64,000 nt of DNA. Source: Massilia sp. WG5. Lineage in GTDB: Bacteria > Pseudomonadota > Gammaproteobacteria > Burkholderiales > Burkholderiaceae_D. The stretch spans positions 1,178,001 to 1,242,000 of the forward strand of contig NZ_CP012640.2 in the NCBI RefSeq assembly GCF_001412595.2, written 5' to 3'. Positions 34,706-43,809 of the stretch are shown here, one piece after another (the stretch's first letter is position 1; the number at the start of each line of letters is the position of its first letter). A program made the position numbers and the translations under genes. Under the pieces are notes generated by a model. It was given only the letters and a program-made list of their open reading frames with translations. It did no database searches and was not told where the DNA came from.

Positions 34706-36661
34706 CTATTTTTCGATCATCCCCCGCAAGCCGCTGGCCCGATGCGTCCGCCGCGCAATCGCCTCGCCCAGCACCCCGGGCGCCGGCGTCAGCAATGTGA
34801 ACTCCCGGCTGGCGCGGGTGATGCCGGTGTAGACCAGTTCGCGCGCCAGCACCGCGCCGCCCTCCTTCGGCAGCGCCAGCACCGTGTGCGCGAATTCGGA
34901 GCCCTGCGATTTGTGGACCGTCATCGCATACGCCGTCTCCACATGGCGCAGCCGGGTGGCCAGTACGCTGCGCACCTTGTCGCCTTCCAGGAACCAGACC
35001 CGCAGCGAGCCGGGGCGCGCCGGATCAGGCAGGGTCAGGCCGATGTCGCCGTTGAACACATTGGTGGCGTAATCGTTGCGGGTCACCATCACCGGCCGGC
35101 CGACATACCAGTCGCCGCTGCGGCGGATCAGGCCGACCTGGTCGAGGCGCTGCTCGATCGCCGTGTTCAGGCCTTCGACGCCCCACTCGCCTTCGCGGAC
35201 CGCGCACAGGATGCGGAAGGCCTCGAAGCGCTGCAGCACGGCGCGCACCCATTCTTCATGCGCTTCCCGGGGTCCCTCGCCCAGCAGGCGCAGATAGGGC
35301 CGGTAGCCTTCCAGCGCCAGCCCGATCGCATGCGGCTGCTGGGCGTGCTCGATCCAGCGCAGGGCGTGGGCCGCCTCGACCTCCTGGGCGCCGCGCGCGC
35401 GCAGCACCGCCGCCGCGCCTTCGACATCGCCGGCGTTCACGGCCAGCGCCAGCTGCCCGATCGGGCCGCCGAAGCGGCGGCTGTGGCGCAGCATCACGGT
35501 CTGCTGGGCCAGTGCGCCGCCGGCATGCACGTATTCCGGCGGGATTTCCTCGCCGCTGGCCTCGCGCACGAAGGTGACGGTGGCCTCGTCGTAGTTGCCG
35601 GACTGGGCGTCGTGGCACAGGTCGCCCAGCACCGCGCCGGCCTCCACCGAGGCCAGCTGGTCCTTGTCGCCCAGCAGGATCAGGGTCGCCGAGGGCGGCA
35701 GCGCGTCCAGCAGCGAGGCCATCATCTCCAGGTGCACCATCGAGGCTTCGTCGACGATCAGCACGTCGACGTCGAGCGGATTGCCGCGGTGGTGGGCAAA
35801 CGCGCGGCTGTCCGGACGCGCGCCCAGCAGGCTGTGCAGGGTACGCGCGGCGCCCATGCGCGCGGTCAGCTCGCGCAGCGGCAGCTTGCCGTCGACCTTG
35901 TCGGCCAGCTCGCCCAGCGCCTTGTCGATCGACTGTTTCAGGCGCGCGGCCGCCTTGCCGGTCGGTGCGGCCAGGGCAATGCGCTGGCGGGCGGCGTCCG
36001 GCGCGGTGGCGAACAGCAGCGCCAGCAGGCGCGCCACGGTATAGGTCTTGCCGGTGCCGGGGCCGCCGGTGATGATCGCCATCCTGCCGCGCAGGGCGAT
36101 CGCGCAGGCCAGCTTCTGCCAGTCCGGCTTCTCGGCGGCGCGCTGGGACGCGAACAGCAGGTCCAGCCAGGTGCGCACGGCGGGCGCGTCGACAGCCTGG
36201 CGCTCCCTGGCGCGCGCGCTCACGGACTTCGCGACCAGGGTCTCGTCGCGCCAGTAGCGGCGCAGATAAAACCGGTCGCCATCGAGCACCAGCGGCTGCC
36301 CGTAATCGAACTCGCCGGCCTGCCACACCTGCTCGCAGCCGGCCAGCTGGGTGATCCAGCCCCTGGTGTTCTTCGGCAGCGGCTTGATGGCGGCGGCCAG
36401 TTCGGTCCACTCCTCGGCGGGCAGGCCGAGCAGCGCGGCCGCGTCCTCGGCCAGGTCGGACAGCAGCAGGCAGCTGTGGCCGCGCCCTTCCAGCTCGGAC
36501 AGCACCAGCGATGCCAGCAGCAGCGGCCCCGGCGCCAGGCCGAGCGAGGCGATGAAGCGGGCAAAGGCGCCGGACAGGCGGCGCAGCTCGCCGGCCTCGG
36601 TCAGGCGCTCCACCTCGAACCAGAAGATATCGATCTTGTCGGCGTCGATGGAATCAGTCAT
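34706..36661 (-). CDS. recD: Exodeoxyribonuclease V subunit alpha RecD
   Basis: A 651-residue RecD, the 5'-3' helicase subunit of RecBCD that repairs double-strand breaks and degrades linear DNA. The P-loop IITGGPGTGKTYT is near residue 200; VLIVDEASMVHLEM is Walker B, LLGDKDQLASVEAGAVLGDLC motif III, and TVHKSQGSEFAHTVLAL with YTGITRASREF complete the superfamily 1 signature. The ATG at 36661 overlaps the recB stop by 8 bp, so translation is coupled; an in-frame ATG at 36685 lies inside recB. Confidence 0.95.
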   Translation of the reverse strand: MTDSIDADKIDIFWFEVERLTEAGELRRLSGAFARFIASLGLAPGPLLLASLVLSELEGRGHSCLLLSDLAEDAAALLGLPAEEWTELAAAIKPLPKNTRGWITQLAGCEQVWQAGEFDYGQPLVLDGDRFYLRRYWRDETLVAKSVSARARERQAVDAPAVRTWLDLLFASQRAAEKPDWQKLACAIALRGRMAIITGGPGTGKTYTVARLLALLFATAPDAARQRIALAAPTGKAAARLKQSIDKALGELADKVDGKLPLRELTARMGAARTLHSLLGARPDSRAFAHHRGNPLDVDVLIVDEASMVHLEMMASLLDALPPSATLILLGDKDQLASVEAGAVLGDLCHDAQSGNYDEATVTFVREASGEEIPPEYVHAGGALAQQTVMLRHSRRFGGPIGQLALAVNAGDVEGAAAVLRARGAQEVEAAHALRWIEHAQQPHAIGLALEGYRPYLRLLGEGPREAHEEWVRAVLQRFEAFRILCAVREGEWGVEGLNTAIEQRLDQVGLIRRSGDWYVGRPVMVTRNDYATNVFNGDIGLTLPDPARPGSLRVWFLEGDKVRSVLATRLRHVETAYAMTVHKSQGSEFAHTVLALPKEGGAVLARELVYTGITRASREFTLLTPAPGVLGEAIARRTHRASGLRGMIEK

Positions 36662-39600
36662 TTGCAAGCAGCCTATCGAGTCCATCGAGCAGGACCATGT
36701 CCGGCTCGATCAGGTAGCAGCCGCGGGTGGCCTCGTTGCCGATCCCGCGCAGGAACAGGAACACCGCGCCGCCCAGCTGTTCGCGCGGGTCGTAGGCTTC
36801 GCCCAGGCGCGCGCGCAGCAGCCGGTGCAGGGCGAGCAGGTAGATCGCGCCCTGGATGTCGTAGCGGTGCCCGGCCATCGCCGCCGCCATCGCCCGCTCG
36901 GTGTACGCGGCGTCGTTCGGGCCCAGGGCGTTCGATTTGTAGTCCAGCACCCAGTAGCGGCCATGGCACTCGAACACCAGGTCCGTGAAACCCTTCAGCA
37001 TGCCGTGCAGCTGGCGCTCCGGCACGGTCGGGCGCTCCACGTCGCCCAGCAGGCGCTGGCGGCACAGGCGGTCCAGCGCGCCCACGTCCAGGGCGCGGCT
37101 GGGGAACCAGAATTCCATCTCCGGCACCACTTCCTCGAGCTCGGCCAGCGCGCAGCCGACCGGCGGCAGCGGCAGGCTCACCAGCGCATCGAGCCATTCC
37201 ATTGCGTCGTCCACCCGGTTGCCCCAGCCGGCGCGCTGGATGCGCTGGACCCGGCGCGCATACAGCTCGTCCTCGTCCATGCGGCCGAAGCCTTCCTGCG
37301 CCATCCACTCCAGTTGCTCGTGCAGGAAGTTGCCGGGCGTGGCGCCGCGCGGAAAGCGGTGCCACGGCGCGTCGTCCGCGCGCTGCACTTCGACCGTGCC
37401 CGGTTCGTCCTCTTCCATCAGGTTTTCTTCCTGCGGCCGGGTCGGCGGCGCGACGGTGTTCCGGGTCAGCGAGGTGAAGGAGCCGACCGCCCAGTTGCGT
37501 TCGAACTGGCCGGTGAAGGCCGGGGCCTCGAGCAGTTCGGGACGCACGTCGGCGCGCACCAGCTGCGTGCAGCCTTCGGGCGCCTCGAGCGTGTGCAGCT
37601 CGATCGCATTGAGGCCGCCGCGCAGGCCTTCCCAGCGCTCGCGCATGGCCGCGGCCTGGACCGGTTCGCCGCCGGTCAGCAGGTAGCCGAGCGCCGATTC
37701 GTGCAGCCGGTTCTCGCCCTTGCGGCCGGCCGCCACGGCCGCCACGCCCAGCCACAGGAAGTGGCGCGCGCGGGTCAGGGCCACGTACAGCAGGCGCAGG
37801 TCTTCTTCGAGGCGCGCACGGTCGACGGCTTTCAGCGCGTCCTCGCTCAGGGCCAGGTCGATGCGGCGCCCGCCGTCCTCATGCACGTATTCGAAGAAGG
37901 CGCGGTTGCGGCGGTCGGTCTTGCGCGCGGTGACGGCGAAGGGCAGGTAGACCAGCGGGTATTCCAGGCCCTTCGACTTGTGGACCGTGACCACCTTGAC
38001 CAGCTCGGCGTCGCTTTCCAGGCGCAGCACCCGTTCATCGCCGCCCTCGCCCAGTCCCTCGATCTGTTCGGCGAACCAGCGGATCAGGGCCTGTTCGCCA
38101 TCCAGCTCGCGGCTGGCTTCCTGCAGCAGTTCGGCCAGGTGCAGCAGGTTCGTCAGGCGCCGCTCGCCGCCGGAGACAGCCAGCAGCTTGGCCGGCAGCC
38201 CGAGTTCGTGGATGAAGCGGCGCAGCATCGCCAGCACGCCCTGGCGCTGCCAGGTCTGGTGCAGGCCTTTCAGCTGCTCGACCCGCTCTTCCCAGGCCAG
38301 TTCGTCGCTCGACAGGCGGGCCAGCTCGGGAAGCGGCAGCGCGCAGGTGGCGGTGGCGAAGGCGGTGCGCGCCAGCATGCCGTCGAGCGGGCTGGCCACC
38401 GCCTGCAGCCAGCGCAGCACGTCCACCGCTTCCTGGCTTTCGACCACCGAATCCTGGTCGGACAGGTAGACGCTGGCCACCTTCCTCTGCGCCAGCGCGC
38501 GCCGGATCGCCGCGGCTTCGCGGCGGTCGCGCACCAGCACCGCAATATCGGCCGGCATCAGGCGCTTGAAGCCGCCGTCGCGGTCCGCGAAGCCCACCTT
38601 CGGATCATTCAGCAGTGTGACGATGTGCTCGGCGCAGTGGTGGGCGAAGAAGTCGCGGTAGTCGTCGGCGCGCAGGTCTTCGCGATCGGTCGTGGCCACC
38701 GCCAGCGCCTGGAAGGGCCCGTCCACGCCGACCAGCTCCTGGGCGCGTCCCGCCGCCCCGACCGGCTCGAAGGGCAGCGGATTCTCGCCCTCCTTGCGGA
38801 AGCGGAAGGCGCCGGCCGCATAGCCGGGATGCGCCTTGCCGCCTTCGGCATATTCGAACAGCCGGTTGACGGCCGCCACCAGCTGCTTGGTCGAGCGGTA
38901 GTTGGTGCCGAGCTGGTAGTGGCGCCCGGCGGTGGCGCGGCGCGCGGACAGGTAGCTGTGGATATCGGCGCCGCGGAAGCCGTAGATCGACTGCTTCGGG
39001 TCGCCGATCAGGAACAGGCCGTGCGTCGGATCGTTATCGGCCACGCGGTACAGCAGGTCGAAGATGCGGTACTGGTCCGGCGAGGTGTCCTGGAATTCGT
39101 CGACCATCGCCACCGGGAACTGGTCGAGGATACGCTTGCGCAGCGCTTCGCCGTTCGCGCCTTCCAGCGCGGCCTTCAGGCGCGCCAGCATGTCGGCGAA
39201 GCCGAACTGGCGGTTGCGGCGCTTCAGGTCGATCATGCGGCGCGCGATATTGCAGGCGGCATGGCGCAGCAGCGCATGCGCCATCGGCTCGATCTCGTCC
39301 AACGCTTCCTTCAGCGCTTCGGTATGCTCGAAGCATTCCGGCAGCGCCGTGCTGAAGCCCTTGGCGAAGGCATCGATGATGCCGTCCGGCGTCAGGCGGC
39401 GCCAGGCGGTATCGCCGAGGTCCGGCTGCACGAGCGCCGGATCCAGGGCCCAGGCGCGCAGGGCCTCGAACCACTTCGCCAGCGAGTCCGGCTTCATCTT
39501 GGTGCCGTTGAAGCACTTCGGATTCGCTGCGCGGTGTCCGCCGATCCAGGCTTCCATCGCATCGGCGCGCGCCCGCCAGCCTTCCTTCAGGTGCGCCAGC

Positions 39601-40340
39601 CTGGCCTGCTGGGCGCGCTCGACGCCGGCGATGACGGCGCCGAGGGGCGCCATGTCGTTCGGATTGCCGTTCTCGTCGACGCAGTCCGGACCCAGCAGCT
39701 CGGCGCGCCTGACCAGTTCGCGCGCGGCGCCCTTCAGGGCCTCGACGTCGGGCCAGACGGCCAGCAGGGATGTCAAGGCGTGTCCGTTCAGCGGATACAC
39801 GTGCTGGCGCCAGTAGTCGTTGGCGGCGTCCTCGAACAGGGCGCGCTCGTCGCTGACCAGCTCTTCGTCGAACAGGCTGCCGCTGTCGAAGGCGTGCTCG
39901 CGCAGCATGCGCTGGCACCAGGCGTCGATGGTGAAGATCGCCGCCTCGTCCATGGTCTCGGCGGCCAGCACCAGGCGGTGCGCGGCGACCAGGCGCGCGG
40001 CCTCGTCCTCGTAGCTTTCGGCCAGCGCTTCGAGGTAGGGATCGTCGACAAAGTCGTCGCCACCGAGTTCGCCGCGGAAGTAGCCGGCCGCCTGCACCAG
40101 GCGCTCGCGCACGCGGTTCGACAGCTCGCGGGTGGCGGCGCGGGTGAAGGTCATCACCAGGATCTCGGGCGGCATCAGCGGGCGCGGGAAACCGGCTTCC
40201 TGCCCTTGCGCATTGCCGTGCCCGAGCACCAGGCGCAGGTACAGCGCGGCGATGGTCCAGGTCTTGCCGGTACCGGCGCTGGCCTCGATCAGGCGCGAGC
40301 CGTGCAGCGGGAAGCCCAGGGGTTCGAGCAACTGGCTCAT
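36654..40340 (-). CDS. recB: Exodeoxyribonuclease V subunit beta RecB
   Basis: A 1228-residue RecB, the 3'-5' helicase and only nuclease of RecBCD. The start SRLIEASAGTGKTWTIAALYLRLVLG holds Walker A; VDEFQDTSPDQYRIFDLLY is Walker B; LLYVALTRARHFLWLG is motif VI. The C-terminal nuclease domain (about 950-1220) has its catalytic motif in YWVLDYKSNALG. The ATG at 40340 overlaps the recC stop by 4 bp (ATGA), and its own stop overlaps recD by 8 bp, so recC-recB-recD form one tightly coupled operon. RecBCD processes DNA ends and counters phage DNA. Confidence 0.96.
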   Translation of the reverse strand: MSQLLEPLGFPLHGSRLIEASAGTGKTWTIAALYLRLVLGHGNAQGQEAGFPRPLMPPEILVMTFTRAATRELSNRVRERLVQAAGYFRGELGGDDFVDDPYLEALAESYEDEAARLVAAHRLVLAAETMDEAAIFTIDAWCQRMLREHAFDSGSLFDEELVSDERALFEDAANDYWRQHVYPLNGHALTSLLAVWPDVEALKGAARELVRRAELLGPDCVDENGNPNDMAPLGAVIAGVERAQQARLAHLKEGWRARADAMEAWIGGHRAANPKCFNGTKMKPDSLAKWFEALRAWALDPALVQPDLGDTAWRRLTPDGIIDAFAKGFSTALPECFEHTEALKEALDEIEPMAHALLRHAACNIARRMIDLKRRNRQFGFADMLARLKAALEGANGEALRKRILDQFPVAMVDEFQDTSPDQYRIFDLLYRVADNDPTHGLFLIGDPKQSIYGFRGADIHSYLSARRATAGRHYQLGTNYRSTKQLVAAVNRLFEYAEGGKAHPGYAAGAFRFRKEGENPLPFEPVGAAGRAQELVGVDGPFQALAVATTDREDLRADDYRDFFAHHCAEHIVTLLNDPKVGFADRDGGFKRLMPADIAVLVRDRREAAAIRRALAQRKVASVYLSDQDSVVESQEAVDVLRWLQAVASPLDGMLARTAFATATCALPLPELARLSSDELAWEERVEQLKGLHQTWQRQGVLAMLRRFIHELGLPAKLLAVSGGERRLTNLLHLAELLQEASRELDGEQALIRWFAEQIEGLGEGGDERVLRLESDAELVKVVTVHKSKGLEYPLVYLPFAVTARKTDRRNRAFFEYVHEDGGRRIDLALSEDALKAVDRARLEEDLRLLYVALTRARHFLWLGVAAVAAGRKGENRLHESALGYLLTGGEPVQAAAMRERWEGLRGGLNAIELHTLEAPEGCTQLVRADVRPELLEAPAFTGQFERNWAVGSFTSLTRNTVAPPTRPQEENLMEEDEPGTVEVQRADDAPWHRFPRGATPGNFLHEQLEWMAQEGFGRMDEDELYARRVQRIQRAGWGNRVDDAMEWLDALVSLPLPPVGCALAELEEVVPEMEFWFPSRALDVGALDRLCRQRLLGDVERPTVPERQLHGMLKGFTDLVFECHGRYWVLDYKSNALGPNDAAYTERAMAAAMAGHRYDIQGAIYLLALHRLLRARLGEAYDPREQLGGAVFLFLRGIGNEATRGCYLIEPDMVLLDGLDRLLAND

Positions 40341-43300
40341 GCGCCCTCCCCTTCCTTGTCGCCGAACCTGGTGACGTTCACGCTGTCGCGCAGCCAGGCC
40401 GCCAGCGGGCCGTACAGCGCTTCGGCCGTGCGCGGCCAGTCGCCCGACGCGCGCAGCAGCGCGAATTCCGGCCACAGGCGCGCGAGCACGGGGTCGTCGA
40501 CCTCGCCCTTGAGCTCGAAGCCGCCGTCGTAGACCTCGCGCGGGTCCTCGCCGGCGATCTGCGCCAGCGCGGTCTTGCAGGCCACGGCCAGCGGACGGTC
40601 CAGGTTGGCGCGCCACAGCGCCGCCAGGTTTTCCAGCACGGCGTACGCGGCGCCGCCATCCAGCGGCGGCATCCGCAGGGTGGCGTCGCGCGCCACCAGG
40701 TAGCCGGTGATGCTGGCGCCGCTGGCAGCGGCGGCCAGCTGGCGCAGCCAGGGGCCGATCAGCTTGTCGCCGCGCGGCGCGCCCTTGCGGTCCAGGACCT
40801 TGGACGAGATCTGCAGCAGCCAGACGGTTTCGCCGTCGTTGCTGCGCAGCTTGTCGATCCAGTCATCGAGCAAAAGACCTTTCAGTTCCAGGCTGACCAC
40901 CAGCTTCGGCGCCGCCGTCGGATAGCGCGCGCCCAGCGCCAGCCAGGAACGCCGCACCGGCACCAGGTCCTCGACCAGCTGCTGCTGCCACTGCTTGCCG
41001 AGCAGCCCGATCGGCAGCCTGCCTTCGCGCACCAGGCGTCCCGCGCGCGCGTCGAGCACCTGGCGCACCTCGTCCTGGGCTTCCGGCGAACTGCTGTCGT
41101 CGAGCAGGGCGTCTTCCAGGAAGTAGCGTTCGAGGGCATCCAGCGAGAACGGTTCCTCGTCCTCGCCGACCACCTCGTTGCTGCCGAAGTTGACGCCCAG
41201 GCGGCGCCGGAAGAAGTAGCGCGCCGGCTGGCGCAGGAAAGACACCAGCTCGCCCAGCTTGAGGCGGTAATCCGCTTCCAGCTCGTAGGGCGGGAGCGCC
41301 TCGTCGCTGTCCGCCGCCTGCGCGTCGTCGCGATAGGCCGAGCGCCACTCGCCGGCATAGGTGAGCAGGCCGCCGCGCTCGAAGTAGCGGCGCGAGAAGG
41401 GCTGCAGCGCGTGCACGGTGGTCCGGTCGGGCAGGCCCTCCTCCATGTCCCAGCCGGCCTTCAGGTAGTCGCGCAGCTGCGAGACCAGCACCGAGGACGG
41501 CTGCTCGGTGTTGTCGCGCACGTTGCGCCCGACCCAGCTCACGTACAGCTTGTCGCGCGCGGCCAGCAGCGCTTCCAGCATCAGGTAGCGGTCGTCGTCG
41601 CGGCGCGAACGGTCGCCCGGGCGCTGCAGGCCCGGCAGCGCCAGCAGGTCGAAATCCGACTGGTGGCCGCGGCGCGGGAAGTCGCCGTCGTTCATGCCCA
41701 GCAGGCAAACGACCTTGAAGGGCACCGCGCGCATCGGCATCAGGGTGCAGAAGGTCACGCCGCCGGACACGAACTGGTGGCTCAGGGCCGGCTGGTCGAG
41801 TTCCGACAGCCAGGCTTCGCGCATCACGCCGAGCGGCACCGGCTCGTCGAACAGCGCGTTCTCGCAGATCTCGAGCCAGCACTGCAGCGCTTCCTCGAGC
41901 TGGTTCAGCATCATGCGGTCCTGGTCGTCGCGGGCGCGGAAGAAGCGCGCCATCAGGGCGCGCGCGCGCTGGCCCCACTCGGCGGGCGTAAGCACGGCGT
42001 CGAGCTGCTCGCGCCAGGCCAGCAGGCTTTCCACCAGCTCGGCCAGGGCGCCGGCCAGGGCGGCGTCGAGGCCGCCGACTTCCGCATACGGTTCGATATC
42101 GCCAAAGCTGGGGCCGGCGCCGGTGGCGTAGCCCAATAACATGCGCCGGATCCCGAACAGCCAGGAATTCTGCTCGCCGGCCGAGCCCAGGCCCAGGCCG
42201 GCGCGATGGCGCTGGTCCAGGCCCCAGCGCACGCTGGCGCCTTCGATCCAGCGGCCCAGGGTCGGCAGGTCGTCCTCCTCCACGCCGAAGCGCGCCGCCA
42301 GCGCCGGCACGTCCAGCAGGTCGCGCACCTCGCTCTGGCGGCAGCGCTGCTGCGGCAGGCGCAATAGCCACTCCATCGCCACCAGCAGCGGATTCACGCT
42401 GCGGTCCTTGACGTCGCCGATCTCGAAGGGGATGTAGCGCGGGTCGCTGCGCTTGTGCTGGTCGAACACCGCATGCACGGCGGCCGAGAAGGTGTCGATG
42501 TCCGGCACCATCACGACGATCTCGCGCGGGCGCAAGCCGCTGTCCTGCGCGAACCAGGACAGCAGCTGGTCGTGCAGCACCTCGACCTCGCGCTGGGGGC
42601 TGTGGGCGATGTGGAATTCGATCGAGCGGTCGGCCGGATCGGGCGGTACATGTGGATGCTCGGACAGCGGCAGCAGGTCGCGCACCGCCGCCTGCACCTG
42701 CGACAGCAGCGTGCCGTCGTCGCCCTCGTTGAACAGGTCGACCCGCAGGTTGCCGAACTTCGCGCCCTGGCCGCCGTCGAACTCGTCCAGCATGCGCACG
42801 AAGTCGCGGCCCTGGCGCCCCCAGCTGGCCAGCAGCGGATGGCTGTGGGCGTGCAGTTCCTCGACCGGCACCTCGGCCAGGTTGCTGCCGTTGCGGGCCT
42901 GCTGGCGGCGGTAGGCGGCGGTCAGCAGTTCGCGGCCCTCGATGATGTCGCCCCAGTAGAACTGGCAGGGATTTGGCACCGCCAGCAGCACCTGGGCGTG
43001 GCGCGACAGGCCGGCCATCGCCTCGATGGTCTGGTAAGGCAGGGTCGACATCCCGAACAGCACCACGCGGCGCGGCAGCCGCTGGGCCGGCTGGCGGTCT
43101 TCCTCGACCGCGGCCATGAACTGCTGGTGGATGGTGGCGCGGCCCGACCAGCGCCGCTCGGGCGGCAGGCTTTCGTGGACTTCGCGCCAGAGCTGGGCCT
43201 GCCAGCACTGGTCGGGCGCCAGCGGCACCGGCTCGCCGCCCGGCCGGCGCAGCTGGTCGATGCCCTGGGCCCAGTCGGTCAGCCAGTCGGCGCGGTAGAC

Positions 43301-43738
43301 CTGGTACTGGTCGTAGAGGTCGGCCAGGCGCTCGGCCAGCTGCAGGCGGCGCTCGGGGTCGCCGTCCAGCAGGAAGTGGCGCAGCGGCGCGAATTTCTCC
43401 TTGGGCAGGACCTCGGGCAGCAGGCGCATCAGGCGCCAGGTCAGCGCGTCCTTGTCGAAGGGCGAGCGGCGCGGCACACGCTCCGGGCCCAGCATGCCGC
43501 GGTAGGCCTCCCACTGGAAGCGCGCCGGCAGCGCCACCCGGGTCGCCGCGCACACGCCCAGCTCCTCCGCCAGCGAGATTTTCAGCCATTCGGCCACGCC
43601 GTTCGACTGCACGAGGATGATTTCCTCCTCGAGCGGGCCGAGCGGGTTGGCGCGCAGCCAGTCGAAGACGGCGGCGCGCAGCAATTCCATCTGGTTGCCG
43701 TGCAGGATGAGGAGGCCGGGGGAGATCGGGGAGCGCAT
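40337..43738 (-). CDS. recC: Exodeoxyribonuclease V subunit gamma RecC
   Basis: A 1133-residue RecC, the subunit that recognises Chi and holds RecB and RecD. The N-terminal part resembles an inactive helicase (LILHGNQMELLRAAVFDWLRANPLGPLEEEIILVQSNGVAEWLK). FCTLMPMRAVPFKVVCLLGMNDGDFPR is a RecC hallmark. No catalytic residues are expected. It is first in the recCBD operon, with 71 bp between its start and the next gene upstream, enough for a promoter. Confidence 0.93.
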   Translation of the reverse strand: MRSPISPGLLILHGNQMELLRAAVFDWLRANPLGPLEEEIILVQSNGVAEWLKISLAEELGVCAATRVALPARFQWEAYRGMLGPERVPRRSPFDKDALTWRLMRLLPEVLPKEKFAPLRHFLLDGDPERRLQLAERLADLYDQYQVYRADWLTDWAQGIDQLRRPGGEPVPLAPDQCWQAQLWREVHESLPPERRWSGRATIHQQFMAAVEEDRQPAQRLPRRVVLFGMSTLPYQTIEAMAGLSRHAQVLLAVPNPCQFYWGDIIEGRELLTAAYRRQQARNGSNLAEVPVEELHAHSHPLLASWGRQGRDFVRMLDEFDGGQGAKFGNLRVDLFNEGDDGTLLSQVQAAVRDLLPLSEHPHVPPDPADRSIEFHIAHSPQREVEVLHDQLLSWFAQDSGLRPREIVVMVPDIDTFSAAVHAVFDQHKRSDPRYIPFEIGDVKDRSVNPLLVAMEWLLRLPQQRCRQSEVRDLLDVPALAARFGVEEDDLPTLGRWIEGASVRWGLDQRHRAGLGLGSAGEQNSWLFGIRRMLLGYATGAGPSFGDIEPYAEVGGLDAALAGALAELVESLLAWREQLDAVLTPAEWGQRARALMARFFRARDDQDRMMLNQLEEALQCWLEICENALFDEPVPLGVMREAWLSELDQPALSHQFVSGGVTFCTLMPMRAVPFKVVCLLGMNDGDFPRRGHQSDFDLLALPGLQRPGDRSRRDDDRYLMLEALLAARDKLYVSWVGRNVRDNTEQPSSVLVSQLRDYLKAGWDMEEGLPDRTTVHALQPFSRRYFERGGLLTYAGEWRSAYRDDAQAADSDEALPPYELEADYRLKLGELVSFLRQPARYFFRRRLGVNFGSNEVVGEDEEPFSLDALERYFLEDALLDDSSSPEAQDEVRQVLDARAGRLVREGRLPIGLLGKQWQQQLVEDLVPVRRSWLALGARYPTAAPKLVVSLELKGLLLDDWIDKLRSNDGETVWLLQISSKVLDRKGAPRGDKLIGPWLRQLAAAASGASITGYLVARDATLRMPPLDGGAAYAVLENLAALWRANLDRPLAVACKTALAQIAGEDPREVYDGGFELKGEVDDPVLARLWPEFALLRASGDWPRTAEALYGPLAAWLRDSVNVTRFGDKEGEGA

Positions 43739-43809
43739 GGTGGACTGCTTCTGTTGGACCCCCGCAGCATACTACCAAGGAGCCGCCCGAAACAAGTTAA
43801 TGGAAGAGC

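Noticed and set aside
36351-40532. Plus-strand open frame of about 1390 codons opposite recB
   Set aside because: It is a shadow of recB: no recognisable domain, and the minus-strand reading has helicase and nuclease motifs.
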